Shown here piece after piece: positions 6,674-14,523 of a stretch of 64,000 nucleotides of DNA. Position 1 is the stretch's first letter; the number at the start of each line of letters is the position of its first letter. The position numbers and the translations under genes are program-made. The stretch is from Bifidobacterium rousetti (GTDB lineage: Bacteria > Actinomycetota > Actinomycetes > Actinomycetales > Bifidobacteriaceae): assembly GCF_008698235.1 (NCBI RefSeq), contig NZ_PEBH01000001.1, forward strand, positions 62,001-126,000, read 5' to 3'. The notes under the pieces are model-generated. The model saw only the letters and a program-made list of their open reading frames with translations, did no database searches and was not told the origin of the DNA.

Positions 6674-7863
6674 ATGGCGAGCGTAACGAAATATGTCACG
6701 GCGAAGGGCGAGAAACGGTACCGGGTGCGGTACCGCAAGCCCGACGGCACCCAGACCGACAAGCGCGGGTTCCTGCGGAAGGTCGACGCGGAGAACTGGG
6801 CCGCGGAGCACGTGACGGTCGCCAAGGCCCAAGGCACGTTCATCGACCCGCAGGCGGGCGAGCGCCTCGTCGGCGACCTGTACGAGCAGTGGCTGACGGA
6901 ACGCCGCCCGTTCTGGAAACCGGTGACCACGGCGAACATAGAGAACGCCTGGAGGGTCCACGTCGAGCCGAAGTGGGCGGGATATCGGATCGGTGACGTC
7001 ACACGCGGGGATGTGCAGGAGTGGATTGGCGGCATCATCGAACGGTCGGGACGGCCCTCCGTGGGCCGCCCCTTCGGGATCCTCTCCGGCGTCTGCGGGA
7101 TCGCCGTGCGCGACAAGCTCATTCCGGCGAATCCCTGCGACGGCGTCGAACTGCCGAAATTGCCGTCGCGCAAGGAACGGCGCGTGTACCTGACCATACC
7201 GGAGCTGCTCGCGTTCGCTGAAGAGGCGGCCAACTGCCGTGTGCTGGGGGATGAACGTCGGGCGCTCGTCCTGCTGCTCGGCTTCTGCGGCCTGCGGTGG
7301 GGCGAGGCGGCGGGGCTGCGTGCCGGCGATCTGGACTTCGACAGGGGGTGCTGCATGTGCGCCGAAACCTTGTCTACGTCAACAGTCAGGTCGGTTGGGC
7401 GGAGGGCACCCCGAAGAGCCATGAGCGCCGCGACGTGCCGATGCCTCGCGTCGTCATGGATGCGCTGAAGGCCGTCTGCGGGCGGCGCGGGCCGGATGAT
7501 CGTGTGTTCCGTGACGCGCATGGTGGGCCGCTCCGCAAGCAGAGCCTCGCGCGGGGATCCGGCTGGTGGGTGCGTACGCTCACGCGGCTCGGCTGGAAGC
7601 GGGATGACTGGCCAGTGCCCCATGATCTGCGTCATACGGCGGCGAGCTTGGCGGTGCATGCGGGCGCGAACGTGAAGGCGCTGCAGCGGATGCTCGGTCA
7701 CAGGAACGCGAGCATGACCTTGGACGTGTACGCCGACCTGTTCGACAGCGACCTCATGGATGTGGCCCGGCTGCTCGATGCGGCGGTGCAGGTTGAGGGT
7801 GGTTCCGTGGGGTGTGGGCAAAATGTGGGCAAAATGGCGCGGGAGGCTGTGAGAATGGCTTGA
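6674..7863 (+). pseudogene. Tyrosine integrase with one frameshift in a G run
   Basis: GGAAGG upstream of the ATG at 6674. An Arm-type N-terminus (KRYRVRYRKPDGTQTDKRGF), a core-binding domain and the catalytic domain are all present: Arg in 'GFCGLRWGEAAGLR', 'HDLRHTAASL', 'LGHRNASMTLDVYADLF' with the nucleophilic Tyr. The frame changes at GGGGG (7344-7348). With one extra G the protein would read through as ...DLDFDRG-VLHVRRNLVY... and reach the stop at 7863 (about 396 aa). As written, the first frame ends at 7468. This could be a true mutation, a homopolymer sequencing error or, less likely, programmed slippage. The element may be stuck if it is real. Confidence 0.8.
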
Positions 7864-7920
7864 AATGGCGGAATATGGCTGTTCTTGCGCATCATGCTTC
7901 TTCAGCAAGCTGAAGGACGC

Positions 7921-7960
7921 GCTGAGCTGAGCTGAGCTGAGTCGAGCCGAGCCGAGCCGA
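7921..7960. repeat. Pentamer tandem repeat (GCTGA/GCCGA)
   Basis: Four GCTGA units, one GTCGA and three GCCGA units in a row, between the integrase stop and the end of the leftward kinase gene. This is where an attachment site would be expected, but I cannot identify the core because the other element end is outside the window. Confidence 0.7.
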
Positions 7961-7971
7961 AGCTGCGGGGA

Positions 7972-8763
7972 TCAGCCGAGCAGCGACCGGCACATCGAGC
8001 GGTATTCGCTCACGTATCCGCCGCCGAAGAACACGCAGTGACCCGCGATCGGGTACAGCCGCCACAGCGTCATGCGTTCCTCCCAGCCGGCCTTGAGCGG
8101 GTGCACGGACTGGTATCCGTCGAGGATGTCGCGCAGATAGGTCATGCCGAACAGGCCGAGCATGGCGAGGTCCTCCTCGCGGTGTCCGCCGTGGGCCGCC
8201 GGGTCGATGAGGACCGCCTCGCTGTGGCCGCGGTCGGCGGTCCACATCACGTTGCCGCTCCACAGGTCGCCGTGCACGCGCGCGGGCTTGTCGCTGGCGG
8301 CGCGGCCCAGCAGGTCGGGCAGCGCGTCGATGACGCCTTGGGTCAGCTCCATGTCGTACTTGTCGAGCTCGCCGCGGCGCATGCCGAGCTCCACCATCGG
8401 CAGGAGTCGGCCTTCGGCCAAGTAGGTGGCGGGGTCGTCCCATGTTCCGGTGTCCATCGGCACCGGGTCCTGCAGCGGGCCGAAGTAGCAGGTGCCGTCG
8501 TACCCTTCCGGCGCGGAGCCGAAGTGCGGGGCGCCGGCGTCGTGCATGCGGGCCAGCGCGGCCCCGAAGTCGTGCGCGGCCTTGACGGTGGGCATCGCGG
8601 AATGGACGCGTTCGATGTCGAGATGGTCGTCGCCCCATCCGATCACCTTGACCACGCGGGGTCCGCCCTGCTCCATCGCCTCGCCGAGCCATTCGAGGCC
8701 GCGGCCCTCGCACTCGAAGAACCCCTTCGGGGCGAACGCCCTGCTTTTGCGGTATGTGTCCAT
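7972..8763 (-). CDS. Fructosamine kinase family protein (263 aa)
   Basis: ATP-dependent kinase family that phosphorylates fructosamines or ribulosamines on glycated proteins and free sugar-amines. The aminoglycoside-kinase-like catalytic core is clear: 'ARVHGDLWSGNVMW' (catalytic Asp and Asn) and 'VLIDPAAHGGHREEDLAML' (metal-binding Asp). Two adjacent ATGs (8766, 8763); the second gives the better spacing (7) from AAGGAG. Slightly shorter than the 290-residue family norm at the N-terminus, which lacks some of the ATP-lid. First chromosomal gene beyond the phage element, facing the integrase. Confidence 0.85.
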   Translation of the reverse strand: MDTYRKSRAFAPKGFFECEGRGLEWLGEAMEQGGPRVVKVIGWGDDHLDIERVHSAMPTVKAAHDFGAALARMHDAGAPHFGSAPEGYDGTCYFGPLQDPVPMDTGTWDDPATYLAEGRLLPMVELGMRRGELDKYDMELTQGVIDALPDLLGRAASDKPARVHGDLWSGNVMWTADRGHSEAVLIDPAAHGGHREEDLAMLGLFGMTYLRDILDGYQSVHPLKAGWEERMTLWRLYPIAGHCVFFGGGYVSEYRSMCRSLLG

Positions 8764-8964
8764 CATGACGCTCCTTGTTGCTGAAAAACGGCGCATCGTC
8801 GTTTCCGATCCCGCGATCGTTGGCCTTATTGTGTGCATTGTGCAAGACATCCGCCCTGCGCGCCGCCCCAAGCGCCGTCTTAGCCTCCCGCTGAGTACAG
8901 TGGACACGGCAATTGCGAATTCCCTAGCAAACCTAGCGACATGAAGTAGGAGTGAAGAGGGGCT

Positions 8965-9888
8965 ATGAATTTCTTCCAGGCGATTCTCCTCGGTCTCGTG
9001 CAGGCGCTGACCGAGTATCTGCCGGTGTCCTCCAGCGCGCACATCCGCATCATCGGCGACCTGATGATCGGTTCCGATCCGGGTGCCGCGTTCACCGCGA
9101 TCATCCAGCTCGGCACCGAGCTCGCGGTGATCCTGTACTATCGCCGTGACATCATCCGCATCCTCGGCGCGTGGTTCGGCTCGCTGTTCGGCAAGGAGGG
9201 CAAGGATCTGAAGTCCCGTCTGGGCGCGAAGAACCCGGATACGCAGATGGGATGGTTCATCATCATCGGCACCATGCCGATCCTCATCGCCGGACTCCTG
9301 TTCAAGGACGCGATCGAGACCACGCTGCGCAACCTGTGGATCACGGTGACCGTGCTCGCGGTGTTCGGCGTGCTGCTGTGGATCTTCGACGCGCGCGCCA
9401 AACAGGTCAAGACGATGAGCCAGATGACGGTCAAGGACGCGATCCTGTTCGGCGTGGGCCAGATGCTCGCCCTGATCCCGGGCGTCTCCCGTTCCGGCGG
9501 CACGATCACGTTCGGCCGCGCGATGGGCTACACCCGCGAGGCCGCGGTGCGCGTGAGCTTCCTGATGGCGATCCCGGCCGTGTTCGGCGCGGGCATCCTC
9601 GAGGCGGTCTCCGCGGTCAAGGACGTGAGCGCCTGCTCCGCCACCAAGGCCGCGGACGCGTGCGCGGCGATCGGCGGCGCCGCGTGGCCGGGCTGGGGCC
9701 CGACCATCGCCGCGACGATCGTGGCGTTCTTCGTCGGATACATCGTGATCATCGGCTTCCTGAAATTCGTCTCGACGTTCTCCTACAGGGCGTTCGCGAT
9801 CTACCGCATCGGTCTGGCCGTCGTGGTGGCGATCCTGCTGCTGACCGGCGTCCTGCCGGCGATCGACCCGTCCGTCGCGGGCGCGTGA
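8965..9888 (+). CDS. uppP: Undecaprenyl-diphosphatase
   Basis: Integral membrane enzyme that converts undecaprenyl diphosphate to the monophosphate for cell-wall lipid cycling; overexpression gives bacitracin resistance. Both signature regions are present: 'ALTEYLPVSSSAH' (Glu and Ser/His near residues 16-28) and 'LIPGVSRSGGTITFGRAMG' (Arg of PGxSRSG). About eight membrane helices; 307 aa is slightly longer than usual because of a Cys/Ala-rich loop near residues 215-235 (VSACSATKAADACAAIG). Preceded by AGGAGTGAAGAGG. Transcribed alone and closed by the terminator at 9918. Confidence 0.95.
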   Translation: MNFFQAILLGLVQALTEYLPVSSSAHIRIIGDLMIGSDPGAAFTAIIQLGTELAVILYYRRDIIRILGAWFGSLFGKEGKDLKSRLGAKNPDTQMGWFIIIGTMPILIAGLLFKDAIETTLRNLWITVTVLAVFGVLLWIFDARAKQVKTMSQMTVKDAILFGVGQMLALIPGVSRSGGTITFGRAMGYTREAAVRVSFLMAIPAVFGAGILEAVSAVKDVSACSATKAADACAAIGGAAWPGWGPTIAATIVAFFVGYIVIIGFLKFVSTFSYRAFAIYRIGLAVVVAILLLTGVLPAIDPSVAGA

Positions 9889-9917
9889 CCGATTGGGCGA
9901 TAGAGGTCGATGACAGC

Positions 9918-9952
9918 GAGGGCCGCACCCGTGCGCAACGGGTGCGGCCCTC
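9918..9952 (+). terminator. Strong hairpin after uppP
   Basis: A 15-bp perfect stem (GAGGGCCGCACCCGT ... ACGGGTGCGGCCCTC) with a GCGCA loop. No long T run follows, but it sits between convergent genes (uppP and the PAC2 gene) and may serve both. Confidence 0.75.
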
Positions 9953-10011
9953 GCCCATATCCCGGTCCCGTACGCCGACGATTCGGGGAATATTCAGGGA
10001 ATGGAAGATCT

Positions 10012-10839
10012 TCAGAGGTTCTTGAGGAAGTCCTCGGCCTCACGGACCAGCTGTTCGGCCTGGGCGGGGTTGGTCCGGGAAGCATTGCGGGCCCGTTCGG
10101 CGGCGTCCCAGTCGCGTTCGAGGTGATGCACGTATTCGGCGAGCTGGTCGCTGCAGTGCAGCATCATCGACGCCTTGGCCTCCCATGCGCGGGCCTCGGC
10201 CTCCAGCTCCCCCGGCTCGAGCGCGAGTCCCAGCTCCTCGCCCAAACGGTTCAGCAGGGCCAGCGTGGCCTTCGGGCAGTCGTCGTTACCGGTGTACTGG
10301 GGGATGGAGGCCCACAGCGACGTGGTGTCGAACGACTGTTCGCGCGCCATGTCGTCGAGCACGGTCGGGATGCCGACCGGGCCGGTGTAGCCCTCGCCGG
10401 GGTCCTCGCACTCCAGATCGTGCGCGACGTCCACCGGCACCGGACGGGTGTGCGGGCAGTTGGCGAACATCGAACCGAGGGTCACGATGTGGTCCACATC
10501 GAGTTCGTCCGCGATATGCAGACTCTGCCGGCAGTACTCACGCCACCGGTAGTTGGGCTCCGGGGCGATCTGCGCGTAGATGCGGACGCCGGGGGAGAGG
10601 GTGATCTCGTAGAACGTGGTCTGCGGCCAGATGATGCGCGGCGCCCCGAGCGCACGGCACAGCATCGGGCGCGACACCTGATAGTCGTAGTAGCCGTCGC
10701 AGCTGATGTGCCTGATCTCGCGGGCCTCGTAATGGTCCACCAGATGCCGTACCACGTTCGTGGCGGCCTGGCAGGCGTCGTTCCATCCCTCGAACGCCGC
10801 GATCATCACGTTCCGCCGTTCGTCTCGTTCTTCGCTCAT
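10012..10839 (-). CDS. PAC2 family protein (275 aa)
   Basis: Belongs to the PAC2 family (proteasome assembly chaperone 2-like fold). Visible hallmarks: 'MIAAFEGWNDACQAATNVVRHL' at the N-terminus, 'DYQVSRP' and 'HIVTLGSMFANCPHTRPVPV' in the middle, and a C-terminal helical tail ending 'AEQLVREAEDFL'. Actinobacterial members are widespread and conserved but their exact role is not established; links to proteasome-like assembly are speculative in a genus without a proteasome. Start at 10839. Confidence 0.85.
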   Translation of the reverse strand: MSEERDERRNVMIAAFEGWNDACQAATNVVRHLVDHYEAREIRHISCDGYYDYQVSRPMLCRALGAPRIIWPQTTFYEITLSPGVRIYAQIAPEPNYRWREYCRQSLHIADELDVDHIVTLGSMFANCPHTRPVPVDVAHDLECEDPGEGYTGPVGIPTVLDDMAREQSFDTTSLWASIPQYTGNDDCPKATLALLNRLGEELGLALEPGELEAEARAWEAKASMMLHCSDQLAEYVHHLERDWDAAERARNASRTNPAQAEQLVREAEDFLKNL

Positions 10840-10982
10840 ACCCCTTACAGTAACCTGCCGAAGTGGCCGGGAAGGGCCGTCTCATGCGGTTTTCGCCATG
10901 GGCGTGCTTGGCTTCGCGCCCCGTGCGCGGCATGCGGATGACGGGCGGATCGTGAGTGGGTGATGGACGCGACACGCCGTGG

Positions 10983-11010
10983 TTGCGAAACTCGAAGATG
11001 CCGTTATAGT
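10983..11010 (+). promoter_or_regulatory. Promoter of the tRNA cluster
   Basis: TTGCGA (10983-10988), 16-bp spacer, TATAGT (11005-11010), about 40 bp before the first tRNA. Close to consensus, as expected for stable RNA. Confidence 0.6.
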
Positions 11011-11050
11011 AGTTACTCGTGCTTCGGCGGGAACAACCGCTGGAAATCAC

Positions 11051-11123
11051 GCGGACATAGCTTAGTTGGTAAAGCGCAACCTTGCCAAGGTTGAGACCGC
11101 GGGTTCGAGTCCCGTTGTCCGCT
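11051..11123 (+). tRNA. tRNA-Gly (GCC)
   Basis: Full cloverleaf: acceptor GCGGACA/TGTCCGC, anticodon arm ACCTT-GCC-AAGGT, T loop GGTTCGAGTCC. CCA is not encoded. An identical copy lies at 11496. Confidence 0.97.
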
Positions 11124-11152
11124 CTAAGGTCCGAAGAGTTGACGAACCTTAC

Positions 11153-11223
11153 GGTGGGTTAGCCAAGCGGTTAGGCAGCGGCCTGCAAAGCCGTATAGAC
11201 GAGTTCGACTCTCGTACCCACCT
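11153..11223 (+). tRNA. tRNA-Cys (GCA)
   Basis: Acceptor GGTGGGT/ACCCACC, anticodon loop CTGCAAA, discriminator T. CCA is not encoded. 71 nt, the usual size for bacterial tRNA-Cys. Confidence 0.96.
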
Positions 11224-11266
11224 CTCGGACGGTCGGTGTTCAGCCGATCGGAAGACATCGCAGGCC

Positions 11267-11338
11267 GGGCGGTTGGCGCAGTGGTAGCGCACTTCCCTGA
11301 CACGGAAGGGGTCACAAGTTCGAATCTTGTATCGCCCA
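11267..11338 (+). tRNA. tRNA-Val (GAC)
   Basis: Acceptor GGGCGGT/ATCGCCC with one G-T and one weaker pair at the base, anticodon arm CTTCC-ctGACac-GGAAG, T loop GTTCGAATC, discriminator A. Confidence 0.95.
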
Positions 11339-11389
11339 CGCAAGTCGGAGCAATCCGGCGAATATTATAACTGAATACCGATTGATTTC

Positions 11390-11462
11390 GGGCGATTGGC
11401 GCAGCGGCTAGCGCACTTCGTTCACACCGAAGGGGTCGTAGGTTCGATTCCTACATCGCCCA
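11390..11462 (+). tRNA. tRNA-Val (CAC)
   Basis: Acceptor GGGCGAT/ATCGCCC, anticodon arm CTTCG-ttCACac-CGAAG, T loop GTTCGATTC, discriminator A. It reads GUG, complementing the GAC isoacceptor next to it. Confidence 0.95.
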
Positions 11463-11495
11463 CTGGAATCCCGCTTCTCACGGCGGGAATCCTAC

Positions 11496-11568
11496 GCGGA
11501 CATAGCTTAGTTGGTAAAGCGCAACCTTGCCAAGGTTGAGACCGCGGGTTCGAGTCCCGTTGTCCGCT
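11496..11568 (+). tRNA. tRNA-Gly (GCC), second identical copy
   Basis: All 73 bases equal the copy at 11051. Here the following bases happen to be CCA. Two identical Gly(GCC) genes 445 bp apart are consistent with duplication for high GGC usage, and could also act as a recombination or integration target. Confidence 0.97.
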
Positions 11569-11574
11569 CCATCA

Positions 11575-11596
11575 CCCCGCCTCGTGCGGGGTTTTT
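11575..11596 (+). terminator. Terminator of the tRNA operon
   Basis: CCCCGC-ctcgt-GCGGGG followed by TTTTT, 7 bases after the last tRNA. Confidence 0.9.
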
Positions 11597-11768
11597 CATT
11601 TTCTGTTGTCTCTCGACTGCGTTCCTGTCCGATTCCCCCTCCGCATGACTTCCTCACAGGGCTTCGTCCACAGACCCCTTTCCGGCTGGACACGCCCGGC
11701 CCGACACCCGCATCGTGAAGCGTGGGCCTTGCACCGAAGGCCCTTCATCAACGGCAAAGGAGCCAGAT

Positions 11769-12467
11769 ATGGGACTGTTCAAGGAACTGCGCCGCCGATG
11801 GGCGGCGTACATGGCGCGTGCATCGCGCAGTCGGACGAGCCGACGCAAAACGGATCACGGGCATCACCGGCGTCTTATGGCGACGACGCTCACCGCCGCC
11901 GGCATGATGGGCATCATGATGGCGGTGCTCCCGGTCGGTGACGTCGCCGTGGCGTCGGCGTCGGCGTCACAGGCCAGGTCGTCGATCACGTCGCGGACGG
12001 TGGACATGGTGGGCACAGTGGACACAGTGGACACGGCCGCAGCCGTCGGGGCGTGCCGGGTGGGTCTGGCTTGGCCGCTGGACGAGCCGGTCGTGGCCGA
12101 ATCGTTCGACGGTCCGGCCAAGCCGTGGCTGCCCGGACACCGCGGTGTCGATCTTGAGGCCGAGGAGGGCGAGGACATCGTCGCGCCGGATGAGGGCGTC
12201 ATCTCCTTCGCGGGGGAGGTCGCAGGCAAGCAGGTGGTGAGCATACGCACCGACGAAGGCCTCACCTTCACGTTCGAACCGGCGGCCACGGATCTGCCCC
12301 GCGGCACGCGGGTGAGACGGGGCGAGCGGTTCGGCGAGGTCGCGATCGGATCGGACCATTGCGTCGGATCGTGCCTGCACTGGGGCGTGCGCCGCGGCGA
12401 CCGCGCCTACATCGATCCGACGGCGATGACCGGCGGACGGCGCATCGGCCTCAAACCGGTGAGCTGA
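11769..12467 (+). CDS. Secreted M23/LytM-like peptidase domain protein (232 aa)
   Basis: Chosen start at 11769 with AAAGGAG 7 bases upstream; a longer frame is open but lacks one. A basic N-terminus (RRRWAAYMARASRSRTSRRK) and one membrane helix (about residues 38-60) act as signal or anchor. The C-terminal domain has M23 features: 'GHRGVDLEAEEGEDIVAPDEGVI' (zinc His and Asp) and 'GSCLHWGVRRGDRAYIDPTA'. The usual His-x-His motif reads Cys-x-His, a variant I have seen in actinobacterial members, so activity is possible but unsure. It probably acts on cell-wall peptides. It also has a low-complexity Asp/Thr/Val stretch (VDMVGTVDTVDT). Confidence 0.8.
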   Translation: MGLFKELRRRWAAYMARASRSRTSRRKTDHGHHRRLMATTLTAAGMMGIMMAVLPVGDVAVASASASQARSSITSRTVDMVGTVDTVDTAAAVGACRVGLAWPLDEPVVAESFDGPAKPWLPGHRGVDLEAEEGEDIVAPDEGVISFAGEVAGKQVVSIRTDEGLTFTFEPAATDLPRGTRVRRGERFGEVAIGSDHCVGSCLHWGVRRGDRAYIDPTAMTGGRRIGLKPVS

Positions 12468-12550
12468 ACCACACCCGATGGGGGATGGGGCCCGGCGGCC
12501 CGGCGGACATCGTGACGGCGGGCTCCATCGCGGTGGCTACAATCGGTGTC

Positions 12551-12592
12551 GGTACGCGATGCCGGTACGTAACGCCAGTACCCAATCGGTAC
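12551..12592. repeat. Cluster of GGTAC/GTACC elements upstream of the acyl-CoA synthetase gene
   Basis: GGTAC at 12551, 12564 and 12588 and GTACC at 12578 within 42 bp, just upstream of the ribosome-binding site. This could be an operator array for a fatty-acid-responsive regulator. No regulator assigned. Confidence 0.4.
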
Positions 12593-12620
12593 ATGAATAC
12601 GTGAAGTTGTAGGGAAGCAT

Positions 12621-14435
12621 ATGATCAAGGAATATCTCAGGCCTTTGGAACAGCCGATCGACACCGACGGCAACCTGTTCTCGATCCTCGACGACCGTGT
12701 CTCGCGCACGCCGGACAAGCCGCTGATCGAATACAAGGAACCGAAGAGCGGCGCATGGAGGTCGTTCACGGCGACCGAGTTCCGCGACAAGGTCATCGCG
12801 CTCGCCAAGGGGCTGATCGCGCGCGGCGTCATGCCCGGCGACTCGGTCTCCGTGATCTCCAAGACCCGCTGGGAGTGGACGGCGCTCGACATGGCCATCA
12901 TGTCGATCGGCGCGCTCACCGTGCCGGTGTATGAGACCAACTCGCCGAGCCAGGTGAGCATGATCTTCAACGACTCCAACGTGAAGATGGCGTTCGCCGA
13001 GAACGACATGCAGCGCGACAAGATCGAGTCCGTGCGCTCCTCCTGCCCGGATCTGGACGACGTGTACGTCATCGACTTCGGCGCGCTCGACACGCTTGAG
13101 GAGTACGGCAGGACCGTCACCGACGCCGAGTTCCGCGAACGCGAGCGTGCGGTGCACGGCACCGATCTGGCGACGATCGTGTACACGTCCGGCTCGACCG
13201 GCACGCCGAAGGGCATCGAGCTGAGCCACGGCAACTTCCTGTTCATCACCTACTCCGGTGTGCGTTCGATGCCGGACATCGCGATGCCGGAATACGCGCG
13301 CCTGTGGCTGTTCCTGCCGCTCGCGCATGTGTTCGCCCGCTACATGCAGTTCTTCTGCTTCGCCGGCAACGTCACGCTGGGCCTGTCCGGCAACCTGAAG
13401 ACGATCCTGGCCGACTTCGCCGCGTTCAAGCCGACGTTCATCCTCGCCGTGCCGCGCATCTTCGAGAAGATCTACAACGCCGCCTCGCAGAAGGCCGGCG
13501 CCGGCCTCAAGGGGCGCATCTTCGCGGGCGCCACCGGCACCGCCCGCGCATGGAGCGTCGCACAGCAGTCCGGCGAGCCGATCCCGTTCTGGCTGAGCGT
13601 GAAGCACGCGCTGTACTCCAAGCTCGTCTACAAGTCGATCATGCAGGTGTTCGGCGGCCATGTCGAATACGCGGTCTCCGGCGGCGCGCCGCTCGACAAG
13701 TCGATCGCGCACTTCTTCAACGGCATCGGCCTGCCCCTGCTCGAGGGCTATGGCATGACCGAGACCTGCGCGCCGGCCTCCGTGAACCCGACCGTCGGAT
13801 ACCGGATCGGCACGATCGGACTGCCGATGCAGGGCACCGCGGTCGGCATCGCCGAGGACGGCGAGCTGTGCATCAAGAGCCCCGCCGTGTGCGTCGGCTA
13901 CCACAACCACCCGGAGATCACCAGGCAGCAGATCGTCGACGGATGGCTGCACACCGGCGATCTGGGCTCGCTCGACGACGACGGCTTCGTGAGCGTGACC
14001 GGCCGCAAGAAGGACCTCATCATCACCGCCGGCGGCAAGAACGTGAGCCCCGGCGAGCTCGAGGCGTCGGTGATGACCTCGCCGGTCGTCAACCAGTGCG
14101 TGGTCGTCGGCGACCGCAAGCCGTTCATCGCCGCGATCATCGCGCTCGATCTGGCCGAGACGAACACATGGCTCGAGGCGCAGGGCGCGGCGCCGTGCAG
14201 GGATCTCGCCGAGGCCGCGCGCAACCCGATCGTGCATGCGGAGGTGGAGCGCGCCGTCAACCAGGCCGACGAGCTCGTCTCCCGCGCCGAGTCGATCCGC
14301 AAGTTCGAGATCGTGCCCGACGACTTCACCGAGGACAACGGCCTCGTCACCGCCTCGATGAAGGCTCGCCGCGAGGCGATCACCGAACGCTACCGGGATC
14401 TCATCGACAACGTGATCTACGCCGGCAAGCGCTGA
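12621..14435 (+). CDS. fadD: Long-chain acyl-CoA synthetase (AMP-forming), 604 aa
   Basis: ANL-superfamily enzyme that activates fatty acids to acyl-CoA through an acyl-AMP. The P-loop is 'IVYTSGSTGTPKGIELSH' (about residues 187-203). Further motifs: 'LLEGYGMTETCAPAS', 'GWLHTGDLGSLDDDGF' and the C-terminal hinge 'GRKKDLIITAGGKNVSPGE'. Cytosolic or membrane-associated. It is a paralogue of the convergent gene at 14524-16581 and shares its terminator. Bifidobacteria are not known for beta-oxidation, so a role in taking up exogenous fatty acids for lipids is likely (inference). AGGGAAG upstream of the ATG. Confidence 0.92.
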   Translation: MIKEYLRPLEQPIDTDGNLFSILDDRVSRTPDKPLIEYKEPKSGAWRSFTATEFRDKVIALAKGLIARGVMPGDSVSVISKTRWEWTALDMAIMSIGALTVPVYETNSPSQVSMIFNDSNVKMAFAENDMQRDKIESVRSSCPDLDDVYVIDFGALDTLEEYGRTVTDAEFRERERAVHGTDLATIVYTSGSTGTPKGIELSHGNFLFITYSGVRSMPDIAMPEYARLWLFLPLAHVFARYMQFFCFAGNVTLGLSGNLKTILADFAAFKPTFILAVPRIFEKIYNAASQKAGAGLKGRIFAGATGTARAWSVAQQSGEPIPFWLSVKHALYSKLVYKSIMQVFGGHVEYAVSGGAPLDKSIAHFFNGIGLPLLEGYGMTETCAPASVNPTVGYRIGTIGLPMQGTAVGIAEDGELCIKSPAVCVGYHNHPEITRQQIVDGWLHTGDLGSLDDDGFVSVTGRKKDLIITAGGKNVSPGELEASVMTSPVVNQCVVVGDRKPFIAAIIALDLAETNTWLEAQGAAPCRDLAEAARNPIVHAEVERAVNQADELVSRAESIRKFEIVPDDFTEDNGLVTASMKARREAITERYRDLIDNVIYAGKR

Positions 14436-14456
14436 ACTAGGATGAACTAAGAACAA

Positions 14457-14484
14457 ATCGGCCCCCTCTGATGAGGGGGCCGAT
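14457..14484. terminator. Bidirectional terminator between the two acyl-CoA synthetase genes
   Basis: ATCGGCCCCCT-ctgatg-AGGGGGCCGAT hairpin with TT on both sides. Its stem (GGCCCCCTCTGATGAGGGGGCC) is the same as the left half of the palindromic repeat family seen at 61776, so it may derive from that element. Confidence 0.85.
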
Positions 14485-14523
14485 TTGCGGAATCGGAATT
14501 ACGCGGCGGAAGGCCGCCGGCCG

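Noticed and set aside
11051..11568. tRNA cluster as the attachment site of the phage element
   Set aside because: It lies 3 kb from the integrase with three intact core genes between, and no tRNA fragment is seen near 7.9 kb.
12537..14456. Antisense frame of 639 codons across the first acyl-CoA synthetase
   Set aside because: Shadow; repetitive Arg/Val/Asp/His composition.
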